A DNA stretch of 64,000 bases, taken from positions 1 to 64,000 of the forward strand of contig DAINSK010000007.1 of assembly GCA_036741355.1 (NCBI GenBank), in the 5' to 3' direction. This stretch comes from JBBRGK01 sp036741355 (GTDB taxonomy: Bacteria > Chloroflexota > Dehalococcoidia > CAUJGQ01). Positions 8,892 to 17,390 of this stretch are shown one piece after another. The translations under genes and the position numbers were made by a program. The notes under the pieces were generated by a model. The model saw only the letters and a list, made by a program, of their open reading frames with translations. It did not search any database and had not been told where the DNA came from. Every line of letters starts with the position of its first letter. Position 1 is the stretch's first letter.

Positions 8892-9824
8892 ATGGTGAGA
8901 GACGTTGACCTGCTGATCGTCGGCGGAGGCGCCGCCGGCCTGTCCGCGGGTCTGTATGCGGCACGCTCACGCATCGACGCCGTGTTGATCGAGCGCATGG
9001 GCGCCGGAGGTCAACTGGTCAACGTCGACCGGGTCGAAAACTACCCCGGTTTTCCGGACGGCATTTCCGGTTACGAGCTAGGGCCGCTGATGGCGCAGCA
9101 GGCGCTGGACGCCGGCCTCGCGTTCGAGTACGGCGAGGTGACCAGCCTGCGGGCGGGACGTGACGGTCAAACGCATGCCGTCGAAACCGACGGCGAATCC
9201 TACCGCGCGCGTGCCGTCATTCTCGCCGGCGGCTCGACGCTCAGCAGGCTCGGTGTACCGGGCGAGTCAGAGTTCGAAGGCAACGGCGTCTCCTATTGCG
9301 CCACCTGCGACGGAGAGTTTTTTCGCGACCAACCGGTCGCTGTCGTCGGCGGCGGCGATTCCGCGCTCGACGAAGCGCTCTACCTCACCAACCTGGCAAG
9401 CCAGGTAACGATCGTCCAACGCCGTGATGCGTTTCGCGCCGCTCAGATCACCCAGGAGCGCATCCGCGAGCGCCCAAACTGTGCGGTCGTTTGGAACAGC
9501 ACAGTCACCCGCATTATCGGCGATGAGACGGTGAATGCGGTGGAAGTTCAGTCTAAAAGCGGCGCAGTTTCGAAGCTCGACGTATCCGGCGTATTCATCT
9601 ATACCGGCCTCACGCCGAACACGGCATACCTGCAGGGCGTGGTAGACGTGGATCCCGCCGGCCATATCGTCACCGACGTTCGGTTGGAATCGTCTGTTCC
9701 CGGCATCTTTGCCGCGGGTGACCTTCGCCGGTATTCCGCGCGGCAGGTCGCCTCCTCGGTCGGTGACGGTGTGACCGCGGCGATTTGGGCGGAGCGGTTC
9801 CTGCGGGGGCCGCTCGCACGATAG
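8892..9824 (+). CDS. Thioredoxin reductase (FAD/NAD(P)H, CATC redox centre)
   Basis: A 310-residue low-molecular-weight thioredoxin reductase. The N-terminal FAD dinucleotide fold is LLIVGGGAAGLSAGLYAA; the active disulfide is YCATCDGEFF (~residue 138); the NAD(P) fold is VAVVGGGDSALDEALYL; and the C-terminal FAD-binding block is VPGIFAAGDLR. Length and order match TrxB. It is transcribed divergently from the UGSC selenoprotein across a ~110-base gap. Because UGSC carries a Sec/Cys pair that would need reduction, a functional link is plausible but inferred. No thioredoxin gene is visible here. Confidence 0.87.
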   Translation: MVRDVDLLIVGGGAAGLSAGLYAARSRIDAVLIERMGAGGQLVNVDRVENYPGFPDGISGYELGPLMAQQALDAGLAFEYGEVTSLRAGRDGQTHAVETDGESYRARAVILAGGSTLSRLGVPGESEFEGNGVSYCATCDGEFFRDQPVAVVGGGDSALDEALYLTNLASQVTIVQRRDAFRAAQITQERIRERPNCAVVWNSTVTRIIGDETVNAVEVQSKSGAVSKLDVSGVFIYTGLTPNTAYLQGVVDVDPAGHIVTDVRLESSVPGIFAAGDLRRYSARQVASSVGDGVTAAIWAERFLRGPLAR

Positions 9825-10069
9825 CGGGGCGTAGATGCTGGTTACCGGTGCTGCTATATGCGTTCGTCATGCGGCGTATGGACGGGCCAGCGGACCGGAT
9901 GCACGGTCTGTCGAAGCGCCGTGAGGGGAATATCGAACGCCAATTTGGTAACGCGATAGCTACGTGCCTGTACGCTTACCGGCTATTGGCGGTTCTAGTG
10001 CATTCCAACGCACCGCACCACTATCAACCGCTTACGGAATAAGGGAGCGTGCTCAAGAGCGGCGAGCGA

Positions 10070-10585
10070 CTACTGAACCGAAAAACTGCTCGACATTCCG
10101 GTGTCCGTAGTGCCAAAGGTCGTTGACGAGGCGCCGCTAGCCAGCGTGTTTATCATCTGCGTTTGGAACGATGAGTTGGCGACAAAGCTGACCGTGACGC
10201 CCACAGGAACCGGCTGACCGGGGGTCCATGCGGCATTCGAATTGACAAAAACGACCTTTTCGTGAAAGTACGTATTCGTGGTGGAAATCACGGATGCGCT
10301 CACGCCCGACGGGAGCGTATAAACGATGGTTGCTTTCTGTACGCCTCGTTGAACCACCGCCGGGCTACCCAGGGCGCCAATCTGTGTTGATACAGTAATG
10401 CCGTTGATCGTGACTATCGGATCGTCCCAGCACCAGGCGAGGTCGGCGAGAGCGCGGTGCGGCCTCAACGCCGGCGAAAAAAGGGCCAGGGCAAACAGCG
10501 CGAAGATCACGGCGAGCGAGCCGTGGACCAGGCACGCGAGGCGATGCGAAGAGGGCCCTGGCGCAGGGGAAAAGGTCGCGTTCAT
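10070..10585 (-). CDS. Secreted hypothetical protein
   Basis: 171 residues with an N-terminal hydrophobic segment (LACLVHGSLAVIFALFALALF) preceded by Arg and His, typical of a signal peptide or membrane anchor, followed by an Ala-rich possible cleavage region. The mature part is rich in Ser, Thr and Val with alternating hydrophobic residues (beta-sheet-like) and no Cys pair except one WCWDD. No domain is recognised. The 245 bases separating it from the thioredoxin reductase hold nothing identifiable. It shares a general style, secreted beta-rich and small, with the protein at 30642 but no clear homology. Confidence 0.6.
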   Translation of the reverse strand: MNATFSPAPGPSSHRLACLVHGSLAVIFALFALALFSPALRPHRALADLAWCWDDPIVTINGITVSTQIGALGSPAVVQRGVQKATIVYTLPSGVSASVISTTNTYFHEKVVFVNSNAAWTPGQPVPVGVTVSFVANSSFQTQMINTLASGASSTTFGTTDTGMSSSFSVQ

Positions 10586-10616
10586 CGGCTGCTCCCCTTG
10601 CTGTCTTATGTCTAAC

Positions 10617-10735
10617 CGTAACTATAACGCTACTGGCCTGCACACCGCAGCGCAACCTAGTTATGTAGCTCTCTTATAGCTAATTGTAGCTATAACGCTA
10701 TTGGCCTACGCAATGCAACCTGATTATGACCGCGT
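10617..10735. repeat. Imperfect direct repeat around an 8-bp inverted repeat
   Basis: Two ~48-base copies (about 10617-10668 and 10686-10731) share CTATAACGCTA, TGGCCT, GCAACCT and TTATG blocks in the same order. Between them TATAGCTA (10675-10682) and TAGCTATA (10687-10694) form a perfect inverted repeat with a 4-base spacer. The block lies upstream of the secreted-protein gene (minus strand) in a 351-base gap (10586-10936) without other genes, so it could be a regulatory region. The stretch 10736-10936 shows nothing identifiable. Confidence 0.5.
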
Positions 10736-10936
10736 TAATTCCTCCGGCAGATTCTCCGGAGTCACGCGTAAATTGCCCGAAAATGGATGGTTCTGCACGG
10801 CGATACTTGGACCAAACAGTAGATAGCCGATCCCCCTCTAATACCCCCTGAACGATGAGAACGACCCAGAGGGTCGGCGGTACAAAGTCGTTGCAATTGA
10901 ACACTCTGATTTGCCGGGGTCCGTCGCCGCGGCGAA

Positions 10937-12850
10937 CTACCGTGATTTCGCACTGGCCGCCGACGCTCCTTCGACCGCCTGAGCCGCCGCTTCCCAGGCA
11001 GAGATCAGTTGCTGTAACTGATCTTCAGCGGCGGCGTACGCGGCGCCGATCTCGCCCGTCCGGTGGGCGTCTTGCATCGACGTCGCCCGGTGAAGCTCCT
11101 CGGTGAGGTCCGCGATACGTTGCTCGGCGTCTGAGACCCGCGACTCCAATTGCTCGACCTCCTTCGCCCTCCGGGCAAGCTCACGCGCCTCCGTCTTGCC
11201 ATCGCGCAGCGGTGCCGGCTCCGTTCGAGGCGTGTCCAGGAGTACGGGTTGACGGCTTTCTGGCAGTTCCAGAGCCGGACCGTTCAAGTCCGTGACTCGA
11301 CCGTCGTGCACCAGCCAGGTCTTTGTGGCGAGGTTGTGAATTAGCGTGCGGTCGTGCGTCACGAACAGGATCGTGCCCTGGTAGGCGGTCAACACCTGCT
11401 CCAGCGCCTCGCGCGAGCCGATGTCCAGGTGATTGGTTGGCTCGTCGAGCAGCAACACGTTGACGTCGTCGGCGGTCAGCTTGGCCAGCGCCAGACGGCT
11501 GCGTTCGCCTCCGCTCAACGTGCTCACCGGCTGGTCGATCATATCGCCGCGAAAGAGGAATTTGGCCAGCATGTCCCGGGCCTCTTGTAGCGGCATGTTG
11601 CGCGTTGCCAGTAGCTCGTCCAGCACGGTCCGTCCGGTTTCCAGGTGATCCGTGCCTTGCCGGTAATAGCCGGTCCGTACGTTGGCGCCCAGCACGACGC
11701 GGCCGTTTTCCGGGTCGTGTTCAGCCATAATCGTACGCAGCAGCGTCGTCTTTCCAGTGCCGTTCGGACCAACGATGGCGACCCGATCGCCTCGTTCCAC
11801 TTCCACGCGCTCCGGGAGCCGCAGCAGGATGTTGCCTATGTTGCCCGGTTGCGCGATCACGAGGCGTTCGAGCGCTATCGCTACGCGGCCCGTGCGAGCT
11901 ACGCGTCCGAGCTTGATATGGACCGACGCCTCCTCATGTGGGCGCTCGATCCGATCGATGTGGCTGAGCTGTTTCTGCCGGCCGAGCGCCCACTTGGCGC
12001 GCTGACCCTCCTTGTAGCGGCGGATCAGCTCTTCTTCTTTGAGGATGTGTTCCCGCTGCCGTTGGTATTGGTCGCGCTGCAGCGCCAACCGCTCGGCGCG
12101 CTGGATCGCGTAGGCGCCGTAATTGCCACGATAGGTAGTCAAACGTTTCTGCCGGAGGTCCCAGATCTCAGTCGCAATGTTGTCGAGGAAGGATCGGTCA
12201 TGCGAAACGACGACGATCGCACCTGGCCAGCGCTGCAGAAAACCCTCCAGCCACGTTATCCCATTAATGTCCAGATGGTTGGTGGGTTCGTCGAGCAGCA
12301 GCACGTCGGGGCGCGATAGTAATACGCGCCCCAGCGCGATGCGTGACTTCTCTCCGCCACTCAGGCCGGCAGCGGGCTGGACCCAGAGCCGCTCCGGCAG
12401 CCGCAACCCCGCCAGGATCTGCTCGGCCTCCGCCCGGTAGCGGTAACCGCCCTCGGCCTCGAACCGGCGCGAAAGTTCATCGTAACGGGTGGCTGACGCC
12501 TCTACCGCGGCACCCGCGGCCCCGGTCAGGTCGTGTGCCGCCTGCTCGATCGCAACCTCGAGCTCGGCCAGGTGAGCGATGCCCGAGAGCACCTCTTCGC
12601 GCACGGTCAGGTCGTCGCTCACGCGCGGGATCTGCGACACGTAGCCGAGCCGCATGCCGCCCGCGAGCGATACCTGTCCGCCTCCGGGGCGTTCTTCGCC
12701 GGCAACTACCCGTAGCAACGATGTCTTACCGGCGCCATTGGGTCCAACCAGACCCACCCGGTCGCCAGCGTCCAGGCTTGCGCTCACGTGCGACAGCACG
12801 TCTTTGCTGCCGAAATTGAGTGAAACGTCTGCGACCGTAAACAGCGGCAT
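10937..12850 (-). CDS. ABC-F family ATPase (translation-associated)
   Basis: A 637-residue soluble protein with two ABC cassettes and no membrane segment. Cassette 1 has Walker A GPNGAGKTS, signature LSGGEKSRIALG and Walker B LLLDEPTNHLD. Cassette 2 has GPNGTGKTT, LSGGERSRLALA and LLLDEPTNHLD. The charged inter-cassette linker (residues ~210-290, rich in Arg, Gln and Glu) and a C-terminal coiled coil (VEQLESRVSDAEQRIADLTEE) fit ribosome-binding ABC-F proteins such as Uup/EttA relatives. The ATG at 12850 is used because conserved sequence begins there (MPLFTVADVSLNF). Antibiotic protection is possible but general translation function is the default. Confidence 0.9.
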   Translation of the reverse strand: MPLFTVADVSLNFGSKDVLSHVSASLDAGDRVGLVGPNGAGKTSLLRVVAGEERPGGGQVSLAGGMRLGYVSQIPRVSDDLTVREEVLSGIAHLAELEVAIEQAAHDLTGAAGAAVEASATRYDELSRRFEAEGGYRYRAEAEQILAGLRLPERLWVQPAAGLSGGEKSRIALGRVLLSRPDVLLLDEPTNHLDINGITWLEGFLQRWPGAIVVVSHDRSFLDNIATEIWDLRQKRLTTYRGNYGAYAIQRAERLALQRDQYQRQREHILKEEELIRRYKEGQRAKWALGRQKQLSHIDRIERPHEEASVHIKLGRVARTGRVAIALERLVIAQPGNIGNILLRLPERVEVERGDRVAIVGPNGTGKTTLLRTIMAEHDPENGRVVLGANVRTGYYRQGTDHLETGRTVLDELLATRNMPLQEARDMLAKFLFRGDMIDQPVSTLSGGERSRLALAKLTADDVNVLLLDEPTNHLDIGSREALEQVLTAYQGTILFVTHDRTLIHNLATKTWLVHDGRVTDLNGPALELPESRQPVLLDTPRTEPAPLRDGKTEARELARRAKEVEQLESRVSDAEQRIADLTEELHRATSMQDAHRTGEIGAAYAAAEDQLQQLISAWEAAAQAVEGASAASAKSR

Positions 12851-13060
12851 GGTTGTCAACATCCGGCTGAAGCTGCGCATCAAAATGCCGCATGGCGCCA
12901 CGACGTCGCGGCAGCATGCGGCCGTGGAATTCGTCCCCACTCGCAGACCGCTGTCCGGTCCGCAAGCTCTCCTCACAAGTGTATCGACGAGCCCGCGAAG
13001 GCGTCAAACCTGCGCCGGGTCGGATCCCTCTTGATTCCGCATCTCCCTCCTTGCGATATT

Positions 13061-13088
13061 TTTACCACCAGTGCAAAATGCCTATATA
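13061..13088 (+). promoter_or_regulatory. Weak candidate promoter upstream of the ferritin-like operon
   Basis: TTTACC (13061-13066) and TATATA (13083-13088) are spaced by 16 bases in the AT-rich part of the 294-base divergent gap between the ABC-F gene and the ferritin-like gene. The match is modest. The rest of the gap holds nothing identifiable. Confidence 0.3.
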
Positions 13089-13144
13089 TAGAACTTCCGG
13101 GGACCACGTTATCAGCGAACTCGTCCACCACGTCTAGGAGCTGC

Positions 13145-14254
13145 ATGATGGTGGCTACTCAAGATCCGTTCGCCTCGTACAAGGAGTACGGCAAGGAGAA
13201 GGGCTACGACCTCCGCTGGCTGGAAAAGCGGGACGTGTGGGGACAGCAGCTGGACGCTAGTGAGAAGAAGGGAGGCCTGCTGCTCCAAGACGTCGACAGC
13301 GGCGTCGCGGCAGAAGTGCCGGACGAAAGCAAGAACATGACCGGCCGCACGCGTGGCTCGATCGCGCGTGCGGGGGTGCCGCGCGTCGGCAACTATCCCG
13401 TGCGAACCAAATCGGACATCTGGCTGCGCAACGGTTCCGAACTGTATGAAGAAGCGGTCGCCCGCCAGTGGTCTTCGGCGACGGACATTCCCTGGGACTC
13501 GATCAAGCCGCTGCCCGACGACATTGAGCGCGCCGAGTGCCAGCTTGCGACCTTCATTACCGAGGTCGAGTTCGTTGCCGGCGACGTACCGGGGAAGTGG
13601 ATCTCTTCGGTTACCCCCGATTATTACTAGCCGCGCATGTACCTGCTCTCGCAGGTCATGGATGAAGCACGTCATTTGGATGTCTTCCGCAAGCGTGCGC
13701 TCTCGAACGGCGGCGGCCTCATGCGCCGAAATGGCACGCTGCTGGGCGCCGTCGGCGGCAATATCGACTCAGCCCGCGATTTCACGGAAATGTCGGCGCG
13801 GCTGCACATCAGCGGCGAAGGCTCCGTACTTACGCTCTTCCGCATGGGTGAGCTCATGGCGCAGAACGATGCCGAGAAGATGATCTATCGCCTATGTGCT
13901 CAGGACGAGTCGCGGCACGTCGCCTTCGGCGTCATGCACCTGCAGTACCTGGGCAGCATCGACACCGACCGGCGCGAAGAGATCCAGGGGTACCTGGACG
14001 AAGCGGAGCGTGCCCTCGTCATCGGGGCGTCGGGACAGAACCCTGCCGCCCGCGGGCTCCCCAGCAACGCAGCGCTTTCTGTGCTGCTCGGCGGCGGCGA
14101 GGACAAGATCGACGAGGGGATGAAGATCCTGCTTGCTATCCGACAACGGCAAGTCAAGGAGTACGTCCAGCGCGTGCGGGTTGCTGGATTTGGCGAGCGG
14201 TTCGAGAACGGCAGGGCGAGTCCGATGCTCGAAGCGTACATTTACGCCAACTAA
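13145..14254 (+). pseudogene. Ferritin-like diiron protein gene interrupted by in-frame TAG
   Basis: The frame is continuous in homology from ATG 13145 (AGGAG just upstream) to 14254, but codon 162 is TAG (13628-13630). The sequence reads TPDYY-stop-PRMYLLSQVMDEARH with no frameshift. Downstream codons keep diiron ferritin-like ligands: E140/E142, E174-x2-H177 (DEARH), E225/E236 and E255-x2-H258 (DESRH). This fits the ribonucleotide-reductase-like/ferritin-like superfamily. The second part could restart at ATG 13637. Options are a recent nonsense mutation, a base-call error (GAG to TAG would restore Glu, which the paralogue has at the aligned site) or readthrough. It heads an operon with a paralogue, FmdB and SCP2-like genes. 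Confidence 0.75.
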
Positions 14255-14287
14255 AACAGCGTCGGGTTCAGCTTTAAGAGCCCGGCC

Positions 14288-15472
14288 ATGAATCTTGTAC
14301 CGCCGCTTGCAACAATTGCCTGCGGCGGTCTTGTGTACGGCGAGCCGTCGCCGGCCGGTATCCAAGCGACACCGGCGCCGCAAGTAAAGAAAGGCAGCCT
14401 CGTGGCTCAGGAGCGACCCAAAGAAGAATCTCCGGAGGAAGTCCCCCAACTCCCAAAGCTCGACATGAGCTGGAAAACGATGACGATCCAATGGGGCACG
14501 AGGGCGCGGATCGACCCACAAGGCGGCCTCACGCTGGGGGCATTGAATACCGGCGCTTATGCCGAGATCCCAGACTACTGGGACGACCGCACCCGCATGC
14601 CTCGGGGCGCGTTCAGCCCGCCCGGTCAGGTCGGCGCCTCCATCGGTGGATACTATTTACGGCACAAAACCGACCTCTGGGCCGACAACGCCGCCGAGCT
14701 ATATGAAGAAGGCATTTCGCGGCGCTGGTCGTCGGCCGACAGCATTCCCTGGGAGCGCTCGCGCGGATTGTCGGACGACGTCGAGCTGGCGATCTGCCAG
14801 GTGTCCACCGAGCTCAGCCAACAGGCATCGATCGAAATCGAGGTCGTATCGAGCTGGCTCCAGATGATGAGCTACGGCTACCACGAAGTGAAGCTGTTCC
14901 TCGCGACGGAGAATTTTGACGCGGGGCGGCATTTCGAAGCATTTCGCAAGCGTTCGTTGGTCAATGGCGGCGGCGTGGGGATCGAGAGTCCCGGCCAGGT
15001 AAACAGGCTATTGCTTGAAAGCCGCGCCGGCTGGACCGAAACCTCGATGCTGCTCCATATCCTTCGAGGCACCTTCACACGCACGGTGTACCGGTATCTC
15101 GCCGCGTACGCGCCCACCGACGTCGAGTTATTGCTTGGCCGCCGCGCCCTGCAGGACAAGTCGCGCCACATCGCCTATTCGATGCAGCACCTGAAGTACG
15201 CGGTCAACCACATCAAGGGGCTCGACCGAAACCTGAGCGGTGGACTGGCGCAGGCGGAAGCCATCGCCGGCCGTGACGACGCCGATCCTGTGCTCTGGGA
15301 GGCTCTGGCCTGCGTATTCGGCGGCGGCGTGCGCGGTATGGACGAGGGTATGAAGACGGTTGCGACCTTGCGCCGGGACTACGTGCTCGACTACCTACAC
15401 TGCCTCGACTGGATCGGCGTCGACCGCAGATCGTCGCTCGCTTCGAACTATGCTTCGTTGGTCGCTGGGTAG
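14288..15472 (+). CDS. Ferritin-like paralogue lacking diiron glutamate ligands
   Basis: Homologous along its length to the preceding gene (shared YEEGISRRWSS, IPWERS, EAFRKRSLVNGGG, QDKSRHIAYSMQHLKY). At the metal sites the EARH motif is now AGRH (A212, H215), ESRH is now KSRH (K291, H294), and the first-helix Glu pair aligns with Gln and Ala. The histidines remain but the carboxylates are gone, so a canonical diiron centre is unlikely. It may be a non-catalytic partner subunit of the upstream protein. The N-terminal ~60 residues are Pro- and Glu-rich and not conserved; starts at 14402 (GTG) or 14465 (ATG, MSWKTMTIQW) are credible. Confidence 0.8.
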   Translation: MNLVPPLATIACGGLVYGEPSPAGIQATPAPQVKKGSLVAQERPKEESPEEVPQLPKLDMSWKTMTIQWGTRARIDPQGGLTLGALNTGAYAEIPDYWDDRTRMPRGAFSPPGQVGASIGGYYLRHKTDLWADNAAELYEEGISRRWSSADSIPWERSRGLSDDVELAICQVSTELSQQASIEIEVVSSWLQMMSYGYHEVKLFLATENFDAGRHFEAFRKRSLVNGGGVGIESPGQVNRLLLESRAGWTETSMLLHILRGTFTRTVYRYLAAYAPTDVELLLGRRALQDKSRHIAYSMQHLKYAVNHIKGLDRNLSGGLAQAEAIAGRDDADPVLWEALACVFGGGVRGMDEGMKTVATLRRDYVLDYLHCLDWIGVDRRSSLASNYASLVAG

Positions 15473-15516
15473 CGCAGTCGCGAAAAGACGTCCCCAAGAT
15501 CGCCGAGAGAACACCG

Positions 15517-15831
15517 ATGCCCATTTATGTATACCAGTATGTATACCAGTGCAATCGCTGTGATGTCCGCACCGAGGCGTTCTTCCGCCAGATGAACGTG
15601 AGCCGACAGGTTATGTGCGACGCCTGCGGCTCGCCTGACGTCGAGCGCGTATTTATGCCGTTTGCGATCTACCGCTCAGAGCTCACGAAGCTCGAACAAC
15701 TCGATCCGATGTATTACCGCAAGGTCGACCAGGCGATCGCGAACACTCCCGAGGCCGAGCCGATGCGCCACATTCAGCGCATGACTTCCTTCGACAAAGC
15801 CGACGACCCCGGCAAACCGATCAAGTTCTGA
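15517..15831 (+). CDS. FmdB-type zinc-ribbon protein
   Basis: 104 residues opening with MPIYVYQ, then CNRC (~residue 13) and CDAC (~residue 37), the two CxxC knuckles of the FmdB/CxxC_CxxC_SSSS zinc-ribbon family. The C-terminal half, rich in Met, Asp and Lys, is unassigned. FmdB-like proteins are putative regulators or small metal-binding adaptors without firm biochemistry. There is a local tandem duplication of 12 bases giving YVYQYVYQ at residues 4-11. It is 44 bases after the ferritin-like paralogue and 15 bases before the SCP2-like gene, so it is probably in one operon with them. Confidence 0.75.
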   Translation: MPIYVYQYVYQCNRCDVRTEAFFRQMNVSRQVMCDACGSPDVERVFMPFAIYRSELTKLEQLDPMYYRKVDQAIANTPEAEPMRHIQRMTSFDKADDPGKPIKF

Positions 15832-15846
15832 CCGGAGGGCATCTTC

Positions 15847-16296
15847 ATGCCTGTCTTTCCATCGACCGGGTGGCTTCAGCGGGTGGCGGACCTTGCAAAG
15901 GGCGACGAAACCTACCGCAAATTCGGTCGGGTCGACGCACTGGTGGGGCTGAGCGTTGGCGGGCGGTACTTTTGCCTCACCTTCGATGTCTTCGACATTC
16001 GCGATATCCGCGAAGTGACGGGCGAAGAGCTACGCGACCTGGATTTCTACCTTGAAATGGAGCCGTCGCTCTGGCAGGCGATGATCGAGAGCATTAAGCA
16101 GAACGGCCACGCCGGACTGGACTATACGCTGAACACGATCGACCTCAAGCTGCCTGAAAGCCTGGCGATCAATGCGATGGGCGACGGTTATCGGATGGAT
16201 AAATTCTTCCGCTTCAACCAGAGCTTGCAGCGGTTTTTCGACCTCTCGTCGAATCTCGAGACTACGTTTGCGCTTCCGGCATCTACCAGCGGTTAG
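15847..16296 (+). CDS. SCP2-like (sterol-carrier fold) small protein
   Basis: 149 residues. The pattern of a strand with GRYFCLTFDVFD, a central DFYLEMEPSLWQAMIESIKQNG and a C-terminal DKFFRFNQSLQRFFD resembles SCP2-type lipid-binding domains seen beside hydroxylases and CoA enzymes. It ends the four-gene run from 13145. An SCP2-like protein next to a ferritin-like oxygenase candidate suggests a hydrophobic substrate that needs presenting, but this is inference. A GGAGG ribosome-binding site lies just upstream of the ATG. Fold assignment is by eye. Confidence 0.55.
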   Translation: MPVFPSTGWLQRVADLAKGDETYRKFGRVDALVGLSVGGRYFCLTFDVFDIRDIREVTGEELRDLDFYLEMEPSLWQAMIESIKQNGHAGLDYTLNTIDLKLPESLAINAMGDGYRMDKFFRFNQSLQRFFDLSSNLETTFALPASTSG

Positions 16297-16307
16297 TGAC
16301 CAAGCCT

Positions 16308-17201
16308 TTAGATGGTCAACATACCGGTAATCACCGTCACCGCCTGGCCGCCTACGCGAACCGCGGAGATCGATTCGCCCTCGCCGTCGATCTCGATATA
16401 GACGGTTCCTGGCCGCCCGATGATTTGGCCTTGCTCGACCATGAATGCCGGCGTCTGAACGATTCCATAACGCACGAGGTAGGCGCCCATCGCGCCGCTC
16501 GCCGAGCCGGTGACGGGGTCTTCAGCGATCCCCGCTGCCGGCGCGAAGTGGCGGGAGTGGGCGCGCGCCTCGCGGGAGTATCCGCCTTCCGGCGTGAAAA
16601 CGTGCAGGCTGAGGTAGTCACCTTTGGCGGCCAGTTCCTCCAGCCTCTTCATGTCGGGCTTCAGCCGCTCGAGCACGTGCAGGCTGCGCACGGGAAACAT
16701 TAGCTGCGGGGTACCGGTGCTGACCGTTTGCACCGGATAGTCCGAATCGATCCCAGAAATCGAGATCCCGAGTGCCTCCGCGTACGGCGCGGCGTCGTAC
16801 TCCCGTAGAAACTGCGGCGGTTTCTGCGTCATCCAGATGCGGATCAGCCGGCCCTGCTCGTCGGCGTCGAGGTCGACCGGCAGCACGCCCACCTGCAACT
16901 CCTGGGTCACGCGCGTTCGCGGCCCTCTGAGGCGGACCCGCCCTTCTTCGACGAGCGCGTGCATTGCGGCGATCGTCGGATGGCCCGCCAGCGGAATCTC
17001 TGTCGTCGGCGTGAAGAACCTGAGCCGGAAGTCCGCCTTGTCCGACGCTGTCACGAACGCCGTTTCCGAAAGGTTGACCTCGCGGGCGATCGCCCGCATC
17101 GTTGCCTCGTCGAGACCCTCGGCGTTTGTGATAACGCCCGCCGGGTTCCCGGCCAGGGGCCGATCCGTAAATGCATCCACGATCTTGATGGGGATATTCA
17201 C
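16308..17201 (-). CDS. PhzF family isomerase/epimerase
   Basis: 297 residues, the normal PhzF length. The N-terminal IKIVDAFTDRPLAGNPAGV carries the family signature; NLSETAFV contains the catalytic Glu; later blocks are IPLAGHPTIAAMHAL and the second-lobe GIAEDPVTGSASGAMGAYL, which matches the DxxTGSA motif of the diaminopimelate-epimerase-like fold. Most family members have no known substrate, and phenazine production should not be assumed. It is convergent with the SCP2-like gene (12-base gap) and separated from the GltD-like gene by a repeat region. Confidence 0.88.
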   Translation of the reverse strand: MNIPIKIVDAFTDRPLAGNPAGVITNAEGLDEATMRAIAREVNLSETAFVTASDKADFRLRFFTPTTEIPLAGHPTIAAMHALVEEGRVRLRGPRTRVTQELQVGVLPVDLDADEQGRLIRIWMTQKPPQFLREYDAAPYAEALGISISGIDSDYPVQTVSTGTPQLMFPVRSLHVLERLKPDMKRLEELAAKGDYLSLHVFTPEGGYSREARAHSRHFAPAAGIAEDPVTGSASGAMGAYLVRYGIVQTPAFMVEQGQIIGRPGTVYIEIDGEGESISAVRVGGQAVTVITGMLTI

Positions 17202-17207
17202 ACCTGA

Positions 17208-17390
17208 CCCCCGGGCCCCGTGGGCCCCCTAACCCCCGGCTGCGCGCCGCTGCAACCCAGTCCGACCTCTGCTTCCAATAATCGTCCCTTCCCGCACCGG
17301 GAAGGGACAGGAGGGTTAGGAGCCGTGCCCGCACCTGCCGCCCCGAGATCGCCCCTCCCCGGCCTTCGCAAAGGAACAGGAATGTTAGGT
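17208..17390. repeat. GC-rich palindromic repeat related to the 2411-2604 element
   Basis: The block contains CCCCCTAACCCCCGG at its left, an internal TCCCTTCCCGCACCGGGAAGGGA palindrome, GGAGGGTTAGGAG, CGCCCCTCCCCGGCC and a rightmost ATGTTAGGTACC. These are diverged versions of the CTAACCCCC/GGGGGTTAG and CCCTTCCC/GGGAAGGG arms at 2411-2604. It fills the gap between the PhzF start and the GltD-like stop. No gene is seen in it. Confidence 0.55.

Noticed and set aside
9785..10042. 85-residue frame after thioredoxin reductase
   Set aside because: Begins inside the real gene in another frame and has no recognisable features.
10698..10953. Two minus-strand frames of 60-70 residues upstream of the secreted-protein gene
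   Set aside because: They overlap each other in different frames, lack ribosome-binding sites and look random.
13628..13630. TAG as pyrrolysine
   Set aside because: No pylT/S/B/C/D in the window, no downstream element seen, and the position is not a catalytic residue in the paralogue; a point change from GAG is simpler.
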